A DNA stretch of 64,000 nt from Bacteroidota bacterium (GTDB lineage: Bacteria > Bacteroidota > Bacteroidia > Chitinophagales > Chitinophagaceae): contig JAFAEM010000006.1 in the NCBI GenBank assembly GCA_023424015.1, forward strand, positions 346,305 to 410,304, given 5' to 3'. Position numbers and translations under genes: made by a program. Positions 37,356 through 44,920 of the stretch are shown here, piece after piece. The notes under the pieces are model-generated. The model did not search any database, was not told the DNA's origin, and worked only from the letters and a program-made list of their open reading frames with translations. Each line of letters starts with the position of its first letter. Position 1 is the stretch's first letter.

Positions 37356-37358
37356 ACA

Positions 37359-38744
37359 TCATTCTTTTTCCGTCGCGGGTCGTAATTTTTTCACTAAAAA
37401 ATACAGGATCACAAAAAACGCCAGTACACCCAAACCTACCAGGGCCGCGTAATTATTATTGCGATAGTCGAGCGCGATACTTATCGCCACAAATAAATAG
37501 GCGATAATAAATATGATCGGCAACAAAGGATACAGTTTCATGCTGAAAATGCCTGTATCATTTAAATAAGAAGTCCGTTTGCGGATTATAAATATACTAC
37601 CAGCCGACAACGCCATGCCAAAACAATCAAGGAAAATGGTAAAGCTTAAGATCTTGTCAAACTCCTGCGCCCAGAACACGATCAGCGCGCCGGCGCCTGC
37701 AAACAAGGTCAAAGCCAGCGTTAGCGCTTCCCTGCTGTTTCGTTTGGTAAAGCTTTGCGGCAGGATTTTGTCCTGGCTCATGGCATACATTACCCTGGGG
37801 TTACTCAACAGTACAGCATTGATATAAGCCAATACACCTAAGAAGATGAATACCGACACAATTCGTTCTGCCTGCGCACCGAAAACTTTTGCCGCCATGA
37901 TTGCAGCGATATTTTCACTTGTTTTAAGTTCCTCGAACCCGATCACTTTTACATAAGCGAGGTTGATAAGCATGTACAGGGAAATGATGACGAAGATTCC
38001 AATGAATATCCCGCGCGGAATATTTTTATTGGGTTTATCGATTTCCTCACCGAAGTTGATGGTCTGCTGGTATCCGCCATAAGAGAAACTAACAGCAATC
38101 AACCCAATACCAAAAGCTTTAATATACTCACGCAAAGCCGGCTGCATATCATTGCCGATAAGGGGCGATACCGCTGCTGTTTCATTGACCGCGAAAAACA
38201 GGGGAGCTATCAACAGCAGCATCATCCCGATCTTGATCGCCATGAGCACGGTCTGTGTACGCGCACTCATTCTTAATCCCAATAGGTTGACCGTATAAAA
38301 AATAGCAATGGCGACAAGCGCGATGACGATCTGCACGGTTTTGATATAAGCCGCGTTGGCTTCCACCTGCATGTAGGCGGCATCTTTGGATAGCGGGAAC
38401 AAAACGCTTGAAATATACTCGCTACCCACTAATGCCACAGCTGCCATGGAGGCTGCGTTGGAGACCAGGATGATACAATTGATCGCAAAAGCGATAGATG
38501 GGTGGTAAGCGTAGGCAAATACTTTATAATAACCACCTGTGACTGGTAATCTCGAACCGATTTCAGCATAGGTTAAAGCGCCACATAAGGCAACGACACC
38601 ACCGGCGATCCAGCATAAATAAAATATAAATGGAGTTGGTGTGGCGGCGGCTACATTCACGGGGGTGCGGAATATACCCATCCCGATCACAAAACTGATC
38701 ACAATCATCGTGAGATCGAGGAGGCCCAGCTTGTTTTTTGTCAT
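37359..38744 (-). CDS. APC-family amino acid permease
   Basis: A 461-residue transporter of the amino acid-polyamine-organocation family with about 12 helices. The first helix has the unwound GMGIFRTP motif that binds the substrate backbone, followed by the second helix WIAGGVVALCGALTYAEIGSRLP. SFSYGGYQQTINFGEEIDKPNKNIPRGI is the family's helix 6 and loop. The start MTKNKLGLL is preferred; the upstream extension is made of the repeat at 38.76 kb. The stop is three bases before the trans-sulfuration gene start, so the two are likely one operon. Confidence 0.93.
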   Translation of the reverse strand: MTKNKLGLLDLTMIVISFVIGMGIFRTPVNVAAATPTPFIFYLCWIAGGVVALCGALTYAEIGSRLPVTGGYYKVFAYAYHPSIAFAINCIILVSNAASMAAVALVGSEYISSVLFPLSKDAAYMQVEANAAYIKTVQIVIALVAIAIFYTVNLLGLRMSARTQTVLMAIKIGMMLLLIAPLFFAVNETAAVSPLIGNDMQPALREYIKAFGIGLIAVSFSYGGYQQTINFGEEIDKPNKNIPRGIFIGIFVIISLYMLINLAYVKVIGFEELKTSENIAAIMAAKVFGAQAERIVSVFIFLGVLAYINAVLLSNPRVMYAMSQDKILPQSFTKRNSREALTLALTLFAGAGALIVFWAQEFDKILSFTIFLDCFGMALSAGSIFIIRKRTSYLNDTGIFSMKLYPLLPIIFIIAYLFVAISIALDYRNNNYAALVGLGVLAFFVILYFLVKKLRPATEKE

Positions 38745-38762
38745 GGGTTGAAGATAGAAAAA

Positions 38763-38799
38763 AGCTGCGAGCTGGCAGCTTTGAGCTGCGAGTCGCAAG
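38763..38799. repeat. GCTGCGAGC word repeat
   Basis: Overlapping copies of GCTGCGAG, GGCAGCTTTGAGC and GCGAGTCGCAA directly before the permease start. It shares vocabulary with the repeat after the desaturase gene and is extended into a false upstream reading frame. Confidence 0.5.
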
Positions 38800-38860
38800 C
38801 CTAAAATTACCAGGACAAATTAAAACAATCTCTTACCGATTTTCTTCTTCAGTTTGTTCC

Positions 38861-38868
38861 TACATTTG
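38861..38868 (+). promoter_or_regulatory. -7 element before cobalamin riboswitch
   Basis: TACATTTG matches TAnnTTTG exactly and ends just before the riboswitch aptamer begins, so transcription probably starts at about 38874. Confidence 0.6.
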
Positions 38869-38871
38869 CCA

Positions 38872-39056
38872 CCGGTTTGGTTCCCGGGTTAAATGCCGGG
38901 ATGAAAAGGGAAACCGGTGAAAATCCGGTGCTATCCCCGTAGCTGTAAGAAGCCTCCTGATAAAGGAGATCAGACTGGTTGAAGAATCGCCACTATTCGC
39001 TTTGCGTTTGGGAAGGTTTCAGCCATCGCTTCAAGCCAGAAGACCTGCCAGGCCGG
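38872..39056 (+). promoter_or_regulatory. Cobalamin (B12) riboswitch
   Basis: The leader holds the conserved aptamer blocks: GGTTCCCG near the start, GGGAAACCGGTGAAAATCC and GGTGCTATCCCCGTAGCTGTAAG in the core, GCCACTATT, and the terminal B12 box AAGCCAGAAGACCTGCC. It controls the BtuB-type receptor gene that starts 110 bp downstream. The expression platform after the B12 box shows GCAGGCCGGC-type pairing but no T-run, so translational control is more likely than termination. Confidence 0.92.
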
Positions 39057-39166
39057 CAACATCATCATTCAATGCTTTCGGGTGAAAGGCGGGAATGTAT
39101 TAGCGTCAGCTATTATATTTCTAACTTATTTAATTACCGGAAGCAGTCACGCAAAAACTTTTTATT

Positions 39167-41047
39167 ATGAGAAAGTTGTTTTTTGTAGTGGCTGCGATCA
39201 ACATCGTCAGTCACCTGCAGGCGCAGGAAGATACCCTGGCCAAGTCCCTGGATGAGGTAGTCGTAACCGCTACCCGTTTTCCAAAAAAGATCAGTGAAAC
39301 CGGTAAGGTCATTTCAGTGATAAGTAAAAAAGACCTGGAACGCGCAGGGGGAAAAGACCTGTCGCAGATCCTCAACGAACAGGCGGGCCTGGTCGTGAAT
39401 GGCGCCAACAGCAATCCGGGTAAGGACAAAAGTGTTTTCTTACGCGGCACCAGGACATCTTATACTGTTGTACTCATCAATGGCGTACCCGTAAGTGATC
39501 CAACGGGTATCGGTGGCGCTTTTGATCTGCGTATGCTGCCGGTAGAACAGGTAGAAAGAATTGAAATTTTAAAAGGAGCACAAAGCACGCTTTATGGATC
39601 TGATGCCATAGCGGGTGTGATCAACATCATTACAAAAAAAGGTGAAGGCAAACCTGCGAATGTCTACGGCGGTTTATCCCTGGGCAACTACCAGACCTTT
39701 AAAGCAAATGCAGGCCTTAGTGGTGCGATGGAGGGATCGTCATATAATATTACGTTCGCCCACCAAAATACCAAAGGTGTACCGGAAGCAAAGGATACGA
39801 CGGGATCAAACCAGTTTCCAAAAAATGGTTTGATCAGCAACGCAGTGAGCATGGACTTTGATGGGAAGATCACAACCGGCCTGCACATTAAACCATTTTT
39901 CCGGTATAATTATTTCTCGGGCACTTATTCCGAAGGTGCATTTTCACCCGCCCGGCATCGCTTTCGTTCCAGCCTGCTCAGCGGCGGAAGCCAGGCACAA
40001 TACAGCTTTGCACAGGGATCGGTCACCGCGATCTATTCCTACGATGAAGTCGCCCGAACCTATATCAGCAATTTCGGCACTTCCGTTTATGATGGTAGCA
40101 AAAAAACCGCTGAGGTTTTTGGGCAGTATAATTTTGGAAAGCATATTCAGGGTCTGGCCGGTTTTCGTTACGACAGGTTCACGATGAAAAACCCCTCTCC
40201 CGCTATCGCTGATACCAATACCAGTATCAGCAGTCCATATGCTTTATTATTCCTGAAAGATCTAAAAGGTTTTAACCTGGAACTGGGTGTTCGTTATAAT
40301 GATCATTCACAATACGGAGATAATTTCACTTACTCCATCAACCCCTCCTGGCTTGTCAATGAAAACCTGAAAGTGTTTGCAAACTATGGTACGGCGTTCA
40401 AAGCCCCGGCTATTTCGGAATTGTTTGGCCAGTATGGGGCCAACCTGAACCTGAAACCTGAGAAGTCTAACACTTTTGAAGCAGGAGTGCAGGGTTCGGC
40501 ATTCAAAAACAAGTTTGAGCTAAGAGCGGTTTATTTCAAGAGAAAGATCAAAGATGTTATCACCTACGACGCCAGCTTTACCTATACCAACTACGACCGC
40601 CAGGACGATCATGGATTTGAACTGGAACCAACCATTCGTATAAATGATGATATCACAATCAGGTTGTTTTACGCGTATGTTGATGGTGAAGTGACAACTA
40701 AACTCAATGGAAAAGACACCAGTTATTTCAACCTTATCCGAAGGCCAAAGCATCGTGTGGGTGCAAACATTGGTTACCAGTTAACTTCAAACTTTTTTGT
40801 CAGCACAAACCTCGGTTATGCGGGTAAGCGGGATGACCTGTTCTTCAACTCCGTCACATTCAACAATGATGCGGTCACACTGGATGGTTATACGCTCTGG
40901 GATGCCTATGCTGAATATTCGCTGGCTAAAAAGAAGCTAAAGTTATTTGCGCAGGTAAATAATATTTTGAACACGGATTATTATGAAGTGTATGGCTTTA
41001 CGACCCTGGGTTGCAATTTTACAGCGGGAGTTAGGATCAGTTTGTGA
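39167..41047 (+). CDS. btuB: TonB-dependent receptor, cobalamin type
   Basis: A 626-residue outer membrane receptor. Signal peptide ends LQAQ; a TonB-box-like LDEVVVTATR follows; the plug has DLSQILNEQAGLVVNGAN, FLRGTRTSYTVVLINGVPVSDP and IEILKGAQSTLYGSDAIAGVINIITKKG; the barrel ends in a typical GVRISL. Substrate is assigned from the riboswitch directly upstream and the BtuB-like size (about 600 residues, no carboxypeptidase-like extension). No btuCDF genes are nearby; uptake across the inner membrane must be coded elsewhere. Confidence 0.93.
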   Translation: MRKLFFVVAAINIVSHLQAQEDTLAKSLDEVVVTATRFPKKISETGKVISVISKKDLERAGGKDLSQILNEQAGLVVNGANSNPGKDKSVFLRGTRTSYTVVLINGVPVSDPTGIGGAFDLRMLPVEQVERIEILKGAQSTLYGSDAIAGVINIITKKGEGKPANVYGGLSLGNYQTFKANAGLSGAMEGSSYNITFAHQNTKGVPEAKDTTGSNQFPKNGLISNAVSMDFDGKITTGLHIKPFFRYNYFSGTYSEGAFSPARHRFRSSLLSGGSQAQYSFAQGSVTAIYSYDEVARTYISNFGTSVYDGSKKTAEVFGQYNFGKHIQGLAGFRYDRFTMKNPSPAIADTNTSISSPYALLFLKDLKGFNLELGVRYNDHSQYGDNFTYSINPSWLVNENLKVFANYGTAFKAPAISELFGQYGANLNLKPEKSNTFEAGVQGSAFKNKFELRAVYFKRKIKDVITYDASFTYTNYDRQDDHGFELEPTIRINDDITIRLFYAYVDGEVTTKLNGKDTSYFNLIRRPKHRVGANIGYQLTSNFFVSTNLGYAGKRDDLFFNSVTFNNDAVTLDGYTLWDAYAEYSLAKKKLKLFAQVNNILNTDYYEVYGFTTLGCNFTAGVRISL

Positions 41048-41105
41048 GTGGTGAGTGGGGAGTCGTGAGTCGTGAGTGGTGAGTGGTGAGTGGGGTGTGG
41101 GCTGG
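41045..41105. repeat. GTGAGTCGTGAGT word repeat
   Basis: A run of GTGAGTGG, GGAGTCGTGAGTC and GTGAGTGGTGAGT units starting at the btuB stop. An almost identical unit CGTGAGTCGTGAGT lies between sufB and sufC at 56.42 kb, 15 kb away, so this is a dispersed repeat and not a chance local duplication. Confidence 0.65.
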
Positions 41106-41212
41106 GTAGTTGAGGATATTCGGGTTTGGATTTAAATAATGAAAATTACTTCCCGGCTTCCCTTCTTCCCGGCAACCGGCACATCCCCTACCTTTACTTT
41201 AAAATCATCCCA

Positions 41213-41788
41213 ATGAAGTTTGACTTCAGCGATTTGTTTACCGTGACGTTTACGCTTTTCGCGGTCATCGATATTATCGGATCTGTGCCGGTATTGATCT
41301 CCCTGAAGCAAAAAGCAGGCGGCATCAATGAATTTCGTGCGACCATCATTTCCGGCGGGTTGATGATCGTATTTCTTTTTATTGGGGAAGCTTTTCTCAA
41401 CCTGCTGGGACTTGATGCGCGGTCGTTTGCCGTTGGCGGCTCAATTGTGATATTTATTATCGGATTGGAAATGGTGCTGGGTCACGAGTTTTTCAAAAGT
41501 GAAAAAGATATCAAGGCTGCAACGGTGGTGCCCATTGCTTTTCCACTGATAGCCGGGTCGGGAACGCTCACCACGATCATGTCGCTGAAGGCCAATTATA
41601 CCGAAACCGCGATCCTGCTTGGCATACTGGCAAACCTGGTCATTGTTTATATTGTTTTAAAATCGCTGGACCTGATCGCACGTCTGCTGGGACCGGCAGG
41701 TTTGATCGCCGTGAGAAAATTTTTTGGCGTAATATTGCTCGCCATTGCGGTAAAGATATTTGCCTCCAATGCCCCAGGTTTAATTTGA
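41213..41788 (+). CDS. MarC-family membrane protein
   Basis: A 191-residue inner membrane protein with six helices. Family marks: the first helix FTVTFTLFAVIDIIGSVPVLISL, IVIFIIGLEMVLGHE, VVPIAFPLIAGSGTLTTIMSL and the last helix FFGVILLAIAVKIFA. Despite the name, MarC does not confer multidrug resistance; function is unknown. The ATG of MKFDFSD is chosen because the longer frame adds a non-hydrophobic 29 residues. Confidence 0.93.
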   Translation: MKFDFSDLFTVTFTLFAVIDIIGSVPVLISLKQKAGGINEFRATIISGGLMIVFLFIGEAFLNLLGLDARSFAVGGSIVIFIIGLEMVLGHEFFKSEKDIKAATVVPIAFPLIAGSGTLTTIMSLKANYTETAILLGILANLVIVYIVLKSLDLIARLLGPAGLIAVRKFFGVILLAIAVKIFASNAPGLI

Positions 41789-41805
41789 AAATTTGAGAAT
41801 AGGCT

Positions 41806-41829
41806 AATTTGAAAATGCATTTTCAAATT
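41806..41829. terminator. 24-bp perfect palindrome between marC and tRNA
   Basis: The sequence AATTTGAAAATG and its exact complement are joined without spacer, centred on TGCA. It sits 18 bp after the marC stop, within a block of TTTTCAAATT words. It may be a terminator for marC, though the A/T-rich stem has no loop, or simply a product of the repeated words. Confidence 0.4.
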
Positions 41830-41857
41830 TTCAAATTAACTAATTTTCAAATTATCC

Positions 41858-41929
41858 GGCCTCGTAGTACAATGGATAGTATAAGAGTTTCCGAAGCTCC
41901 AGATACAGGTTCGATTCCTGTCGAGGCTA
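41858..41929 (+). tRNA. tRNA-Arg (anticodon CCG)
   Basis: A 72-base cloverleaf folds without gaps: acceptor GGCCTCG/CGAGGCT (one G-T pair), D arm GTAC/GTAT, anticodon stem with loop TTCCGAA giving anticodon CCG (reads CGG), T arm ACAGG-TTCGATT-CCTGT, discriminator A. CCA is not encoded. The first pair of the anticodon stem is A-C. Its 3' end is the left border of the island described below. Confidence 0.93.
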
Positions 41930-41989
41930 CAAGTTAATTTTCCAAATTTTAAGTAATTCATTTTGAACCCTCTTTAGAGGGTTTCTTTG
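41917..41989 (+). other. attL-like site: tRNA 3' end plus terminator
   Basis: The stretch from CCTGTCGAGGC in the T arm to the end of the terminator is matched by a diverged copy at 43967-44040: the first 11 bases are identical, then about two thirds of the rest align, including the A/T-rich spacer and the hairpin (CCCTC-loop-GAGGG against CCTC-loop-AAGGGG). A tRNA 3' end repeated on the far side of a short gene cluster is the normal footprint of tyrosine-integrase insertion. Confidence 0.6.
41966..41989 (+). terminator. tRNA terminator
   Basis: AACCCTC/GAGGGTT around a TTTA loop, followed by TCTTTGTTT. It is 36 bp after the tRNA end. Confidence 0.75.
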
Positions 41990-42344
41990 TTTAATATGGC
42001 TGAAATTTGGGCGACTCGTTTACGGTTTTGTTTACGGTTTTTAATTTCCATAAATTTTTCATGGCGTAGTTCTATCTGGTTAAAAATATTGAATTTCGGA
42101 GCACAGGCAAACCCCGGCAGCGGGATCAGGCCGGAGTAGACCGGGAAGCTACGCAGTTCTCATCCGAGCAATAGAATTCAATAACGAACTCATGTTGATG
42201 GGGAGGGGCGATTCAAGCGTATTGATACACCGGGTTTTTTAATACGTCAAATGCCGGTTGATATTGTAGATGGTCAGCTAAAACCAGCCACTGGTGTAAA
42301 GCTGGTGACCATTAAAGCGTTTAGCAATATCTTGAAAATAAAAA
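41990..42344. pseudogene. Gene debris at left end of island
   Basis: No complete gene. On the minus strand an open frame of about 60 codons ends at 41979-41981 with a basic tail (MEIKNRKQNRKRVAQISAIL...), within the sequence GTTTACGGTTTTGTTTACGG that contains two direct copies of GTTTACGG. On the plus strand a second open stretch from about 42194 reads GRFKRIDTPGFLIRQMPVDI and onward to a stop inside the next gene, without a credible start. Local GC is high around 42100-42150. Both look like ends of lost genes; a former integrase is possible but cannot be shown. Confidence 0.4.
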
Positions 42345-43238
42345 ATGAAAAGCATTATCTATTTACTGCTCTCACTGCTTACCGGCGTTCCCTGCACGGC
42401 GGATAACCGGAATTTTGTTGGCAGCACACCTGGCGACGGGCTGATTAAATCCCTGCTTTCCATTCCCGCTACTACAACCGTTGATTTTATCAACTGGCAG
42501 CTTGAGTTGAAGGAGGAGGCGACGGCTCCCAACTCGTTTAAACTGAGCATTCATTTTGGGGCATCCCAACCCAATACACTGGGGTTTATCAATGGCGGGG
42601 AAAAACGATCCTTTGAGGGGACATTTACCGTTGCTAAAAATGAGAATAGCGAAATAGGCAGTGATATTTATCGCCTAAAAAGTAAAAATCTGCCCAAAGA
42701 AATTTCACTGCTTAAAATCAGTGAAAACCTGTTACATCTGGTAACGGCACAAAACCAATTGATGGTTGGAAATGGTGGCTGGAGTTACTCGCTGCATAGA
42801 AAAGAGCGAGTGGGTTCAAACAAAATGTTGATTTCTTCATCTGTGCGGGCTGAAAAATCCTTACAGCTCATATTCGATGGAAGAACACCTTGCCGGGAAA
42901 TGTCAACAGCGTATCCTGAAATGAAGGCTGACGCTTCTTGTTTTAAGTTGAAATGGAGATTGGTGCTGAACCGTGATTCCCTGACGCTACTCCCTACAAC
43001 TTGCAGCATTCGAAATGTAGTGGACAACCAGCCCCGTGACATCGCAGGGACGTGGACCATTATCAACGGAACCGCAACCAACCCCCAAGCAATTATTTAT
43101 AAAATCCAGGTGGATAAGCTGGCGGAACCCATTTTATTTTTTGCAGCTGATGAAAATGTGTTATTCTTTATAGACCAGAACTATCAGCCGTTGATAGGCA
43201 ATGAAAACTTTAGCTTCGCTATGAACAAAAGACAATGA
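42345..43238 (+). CDS. Secreted two-domain NlpE-like protein
   Basis: A 297-residue protein with a signal peptide (MKSIIYLLLSLLTGVPCTADN). It seems to consist of two copies of one fold: residues about 45-150 (WQLELKEEATAPNSFKLSIHFGA... GTFTVAKN... IYRLKS...LVTAQNQLMVGNGGWSYSL) and about 172-295 (LIFDGRTPCREM... FKLKWRLVLNRDSLTLLP... GTWTIINGTA... IIYKIQ... FFIDQNYQPLIGNENFSFAMN). The second copy has the DGRTPC and GTW-YRL-like layout of NlpE copper-stress lipoproteins, but there is no lipobox. Role unknown. It is cargo of the putative island. Confidence 0.65.
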   Translation: MKSIIYLLLSLLTGVPCTADNRNFVGSTPGDGLIKSLLSIPATTTVDFINWQLELKEEATAPNSFKLSIHFGASQPNTLGFINGGEKRSFEGTFTVAKNENSEIGSDIYRLKSKNLPKEISLLKISENLLHLVTAQNQLMVGNGGWSYSLHRKERVGSNKMLISSSVRAEKSLQLIFDGRTPCREMSTAYPEMKADASCFKLKWRLVLNRDSLTLLPTTCSIRNVVDNQPRDIAGTWTIINGTATNPQAIIYKIQVDKLAEPILFFAADENVLFFIDQNYQPLIGNENFSFAMNKRQ

Positions 43239-43293
43239 AACCGAGATGATGCCATTGTTGGAAAAAAATAAACTCAGATAAAACAACCCCGTA

Positions 43294-43650
43294 ATGAAAT
43301 TTGACAAGGCCATACCCATTCTTTATGCCAGGGATGTTGCAAAGAGCATCCGCTATTTTATTGACCAGTTGAAATTTGAAAATAAATGGGAATGGGACAG
43401 CCCGCCAACGTTTGGGGGCGTTTACAGGGATAATGTAGAAATATTTTTTTGTAAAGACGACCAGGGTCAGCCGGCAACCTGGCTAAGTTTAGTGGTGGAT
43501 AACGTGGACGAATACTTTGAATTAATTAAAGACAGTGGGGCTAAAATCCTTTCCAGGCCAGACAGCAAAGCGTGGAATATGAGAGAGATGCTGGTGGAAT
43601 GCCCTGACGGGCATATCATCAGAATAGGACATAATACTGCTTGTGATTAG
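43294..43650 (+). CDS. VOC-family (glyoxalase/bleomycin-resistance type) protein
   Basis: A 118-residue single VOC domain protein. IPILYARDVAKSIRYFIDQLKFENKWEW starts the first beta-alpha-beta-beta unit, VEIFFCKDD and WLSLVVDNVDEYFELIKDSGAKI follow, and EMLVECPDGHIIRIGH ends it. The position of Glu in MLVECPDGH fits a metal ligand, but the first ligand is unclear, so a binding rather than catalytic role is possible. Small VOC proteins of this type often bind bleomycin-like drugs or regulate. It follows the NlpE-like gene by 55 bp. Confidence 0.82.
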   Translation: MKFDKAIPILYARDVAKSIRYFIDQLKFENKWEWDSPPTFGGVYRDNVEIFFCKDDQGQPATWLSLVVDNVDEYFELIKDSGAKILSRPDSKAWNMREMLVECPDGHIIRIGHNTACD

Positions 43651-43966
43651 GGTAAACCTTACGCTAAAGTGTCGGATAGAATTAAGCCGTTGTACGACAG
43701 GCAAACACCAGACAAGAGATTGCATAAACTCTGCCCATTTAATTGACAAAAGACTGGGAAAAACTATTTCATTTTATGAAGATGCTAATTGGGCAAATAA
43801 GCGGTTTGCATATTAATTAATTCTGCCGACTAACTCCTGACAGGATCTTTCCAAATCAATAGAAATTCCTTCATATTTCATAGAGTAAATAATGCGTAAG
43901 CTGTGTTCGACATTTGTGTTCTAGAAAATCCGAAAGTTGCCATTCATCCTCAATATATTATTTAGC
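43651..43966. other. Non-coding right part of island
   Basis: About 315 bp without a credible gene on either strand. It contains short frames with internal stops and the words CCGACTAACTCCTGACAGG and ATTAATTAATT. No terminator or promoter is clear. Its borders are the VOC gene stop and the attR-like repeat. Confidence 0.4.
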
Positions 43967-44040
43967 CCTGTCGAGGCCACCAGCTATCCTTCAAATTTCT
44001 AATGAACTCACTTTGGGTCCTCTTTAAAGGGGTTCATTAT
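43967..44040 (+). other. attR-like site: diverged copy of tRNA-Arg 3' end and terminator
   Basis: CCTGTCGAGGC is identical to the tRNA T-arm/acceptor; the next bases CACCAG align with TACAAG, then an A/T-rich spacer and the hairpin CCTCTTTAAAGG against CCCTCTTTAGAGGG. The copy has no upstream tRNA half, so it is not a functional tRNA. It marks the right border of the 2.0-kb segment. Confidence 0.6.
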
Positions 44041-44119
44041 TAGTTACAAACGAAGAATATCCGAGATGTTAGAACATTATTAGAAATGGTTTTAACATCG
44101 CGCCCGGGAATATATATCG

Positions 44120-44127
44120 TAAATTTG
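44120..44127 (+). promoter_or_regulatory. -7 element of HAD phosphatase gene
   Basis: TAAATTTG, an exact match to TAnnTTTG, ends 8 bp before the ATG, so the message would be leaderless or carry only a few bases. Confidence 0.55.
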
Positions 44128-44135
44128 CATTACGT

Positions 44136-44873
44136 ATGACGATTAATAACAATGCCTCACTTGTGTTGGCAACGGATTTGGACGGTACATTTTTAGGTGG
44201 CACCAGTTCCAGTAGAGAGCAACTTTACTCCCTTCTCCGAAATAACAGTAATGTCTGCCTGATCTTTGTAACCGGAAGAGGCAGGGAATCTGTGCAGGAA
44301 TTGTTCAGCGATCCGAACTTGCCCCGGCCTGATTTCATTATCGGAGATGTGGGTGCCAGTATATTTAAAGGTGATGGCATACAACCCGTAGAACCCCTGC
44401 AATCAAATATAGACGCGCTGTGGCCTGGTGATGACGAAATTCAAAAGCTGATAGAACATTTACCCGGTTTGACGCTGCAAGAAGTGCCGCTCAATAACCG
44501 GCGATCCTATTTTGTGGAAGATCTCAGCATCGTGGAAGCAGTTAGAAACCAGTTAAAGGATCTGCAATGCGAAGTAATCTATTCTGCCAACAGGTTCCTG
44601 GATATACTCCCGCGCGGCGTAAATAAAGGCAGCACGTTGACCCTTCTTGTAAACCACCTGGGCCAGGACATATCGGATGTATTAGTTGCCGGAGATACAT
44701 TAAATGATCTTTCGCTTTTTCAAACCAAGTTCAAAGGTGTAGCAGTAGGCAACTCTGAGCCCGAACTGCTGGAAGCGGTGGCAGACTACCCTTCCACTTA
44801 TATTGCATCTGATTCTGGCGCCGGCGGCATATTGGAAGCGCTCAGTCATTTTGGTACGGTTAGCAAGAACTAA
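44136..44873 (+). CDS. HAD-superfamily phosphatase, sucrose-phosphate phosphatase-like
   Basis: A 245-residue HAD hydrolase of the Cof/IIB type. Motif I is DLDGT (14-18), motif II VTGRG, motif III the Lys of NKGSTLTLLV, and motif IV AGDTLNDLSLF. The small cap domain between about 85 and 165 and the PRGVNKG block place it with S6PP-type sugar-phosphate phosphatases (sucrose-, mannosylfructose- or glucosylglycerol-phosphate). No partner glycosyltransferase is nearby, so the substrate stays open. First gene after the island. Confidence 0.85.
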   Translation: MTINNNASLVLATDLDGTFLGGTSSSREQLYSLLRNNSNVCLIFVTGRGRESVQELFSDPNLPRPDFIIGDVGASIFKGDGIQPVEPLQSNIDALWPGDDEIQKLIEHLPGLTLQEVPLNNRRSYFVEDLSIVEAVRNQLKDLQCEVIYSANRFLDILPRGVNKGSTLTLLVNHLGQDISDVLVAGDTLNDLSLFQTKFKGVAVGNSEPELLEAVADYPSTYIASDSGAGGILEALSHFGTVSKN

Positions 44874-44920
44874 TTTTAGCCTGACTTTAACCAGATGTTT
44901 TGGCCAATAAAAAATAAGCA

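Noticed and set aside
43921..43980. A second, complete tRNA-Arg gene
   Set aside because: Only the acceptor/T-arm 3' part matches; the upstream bases do not form D and anticodon arms.
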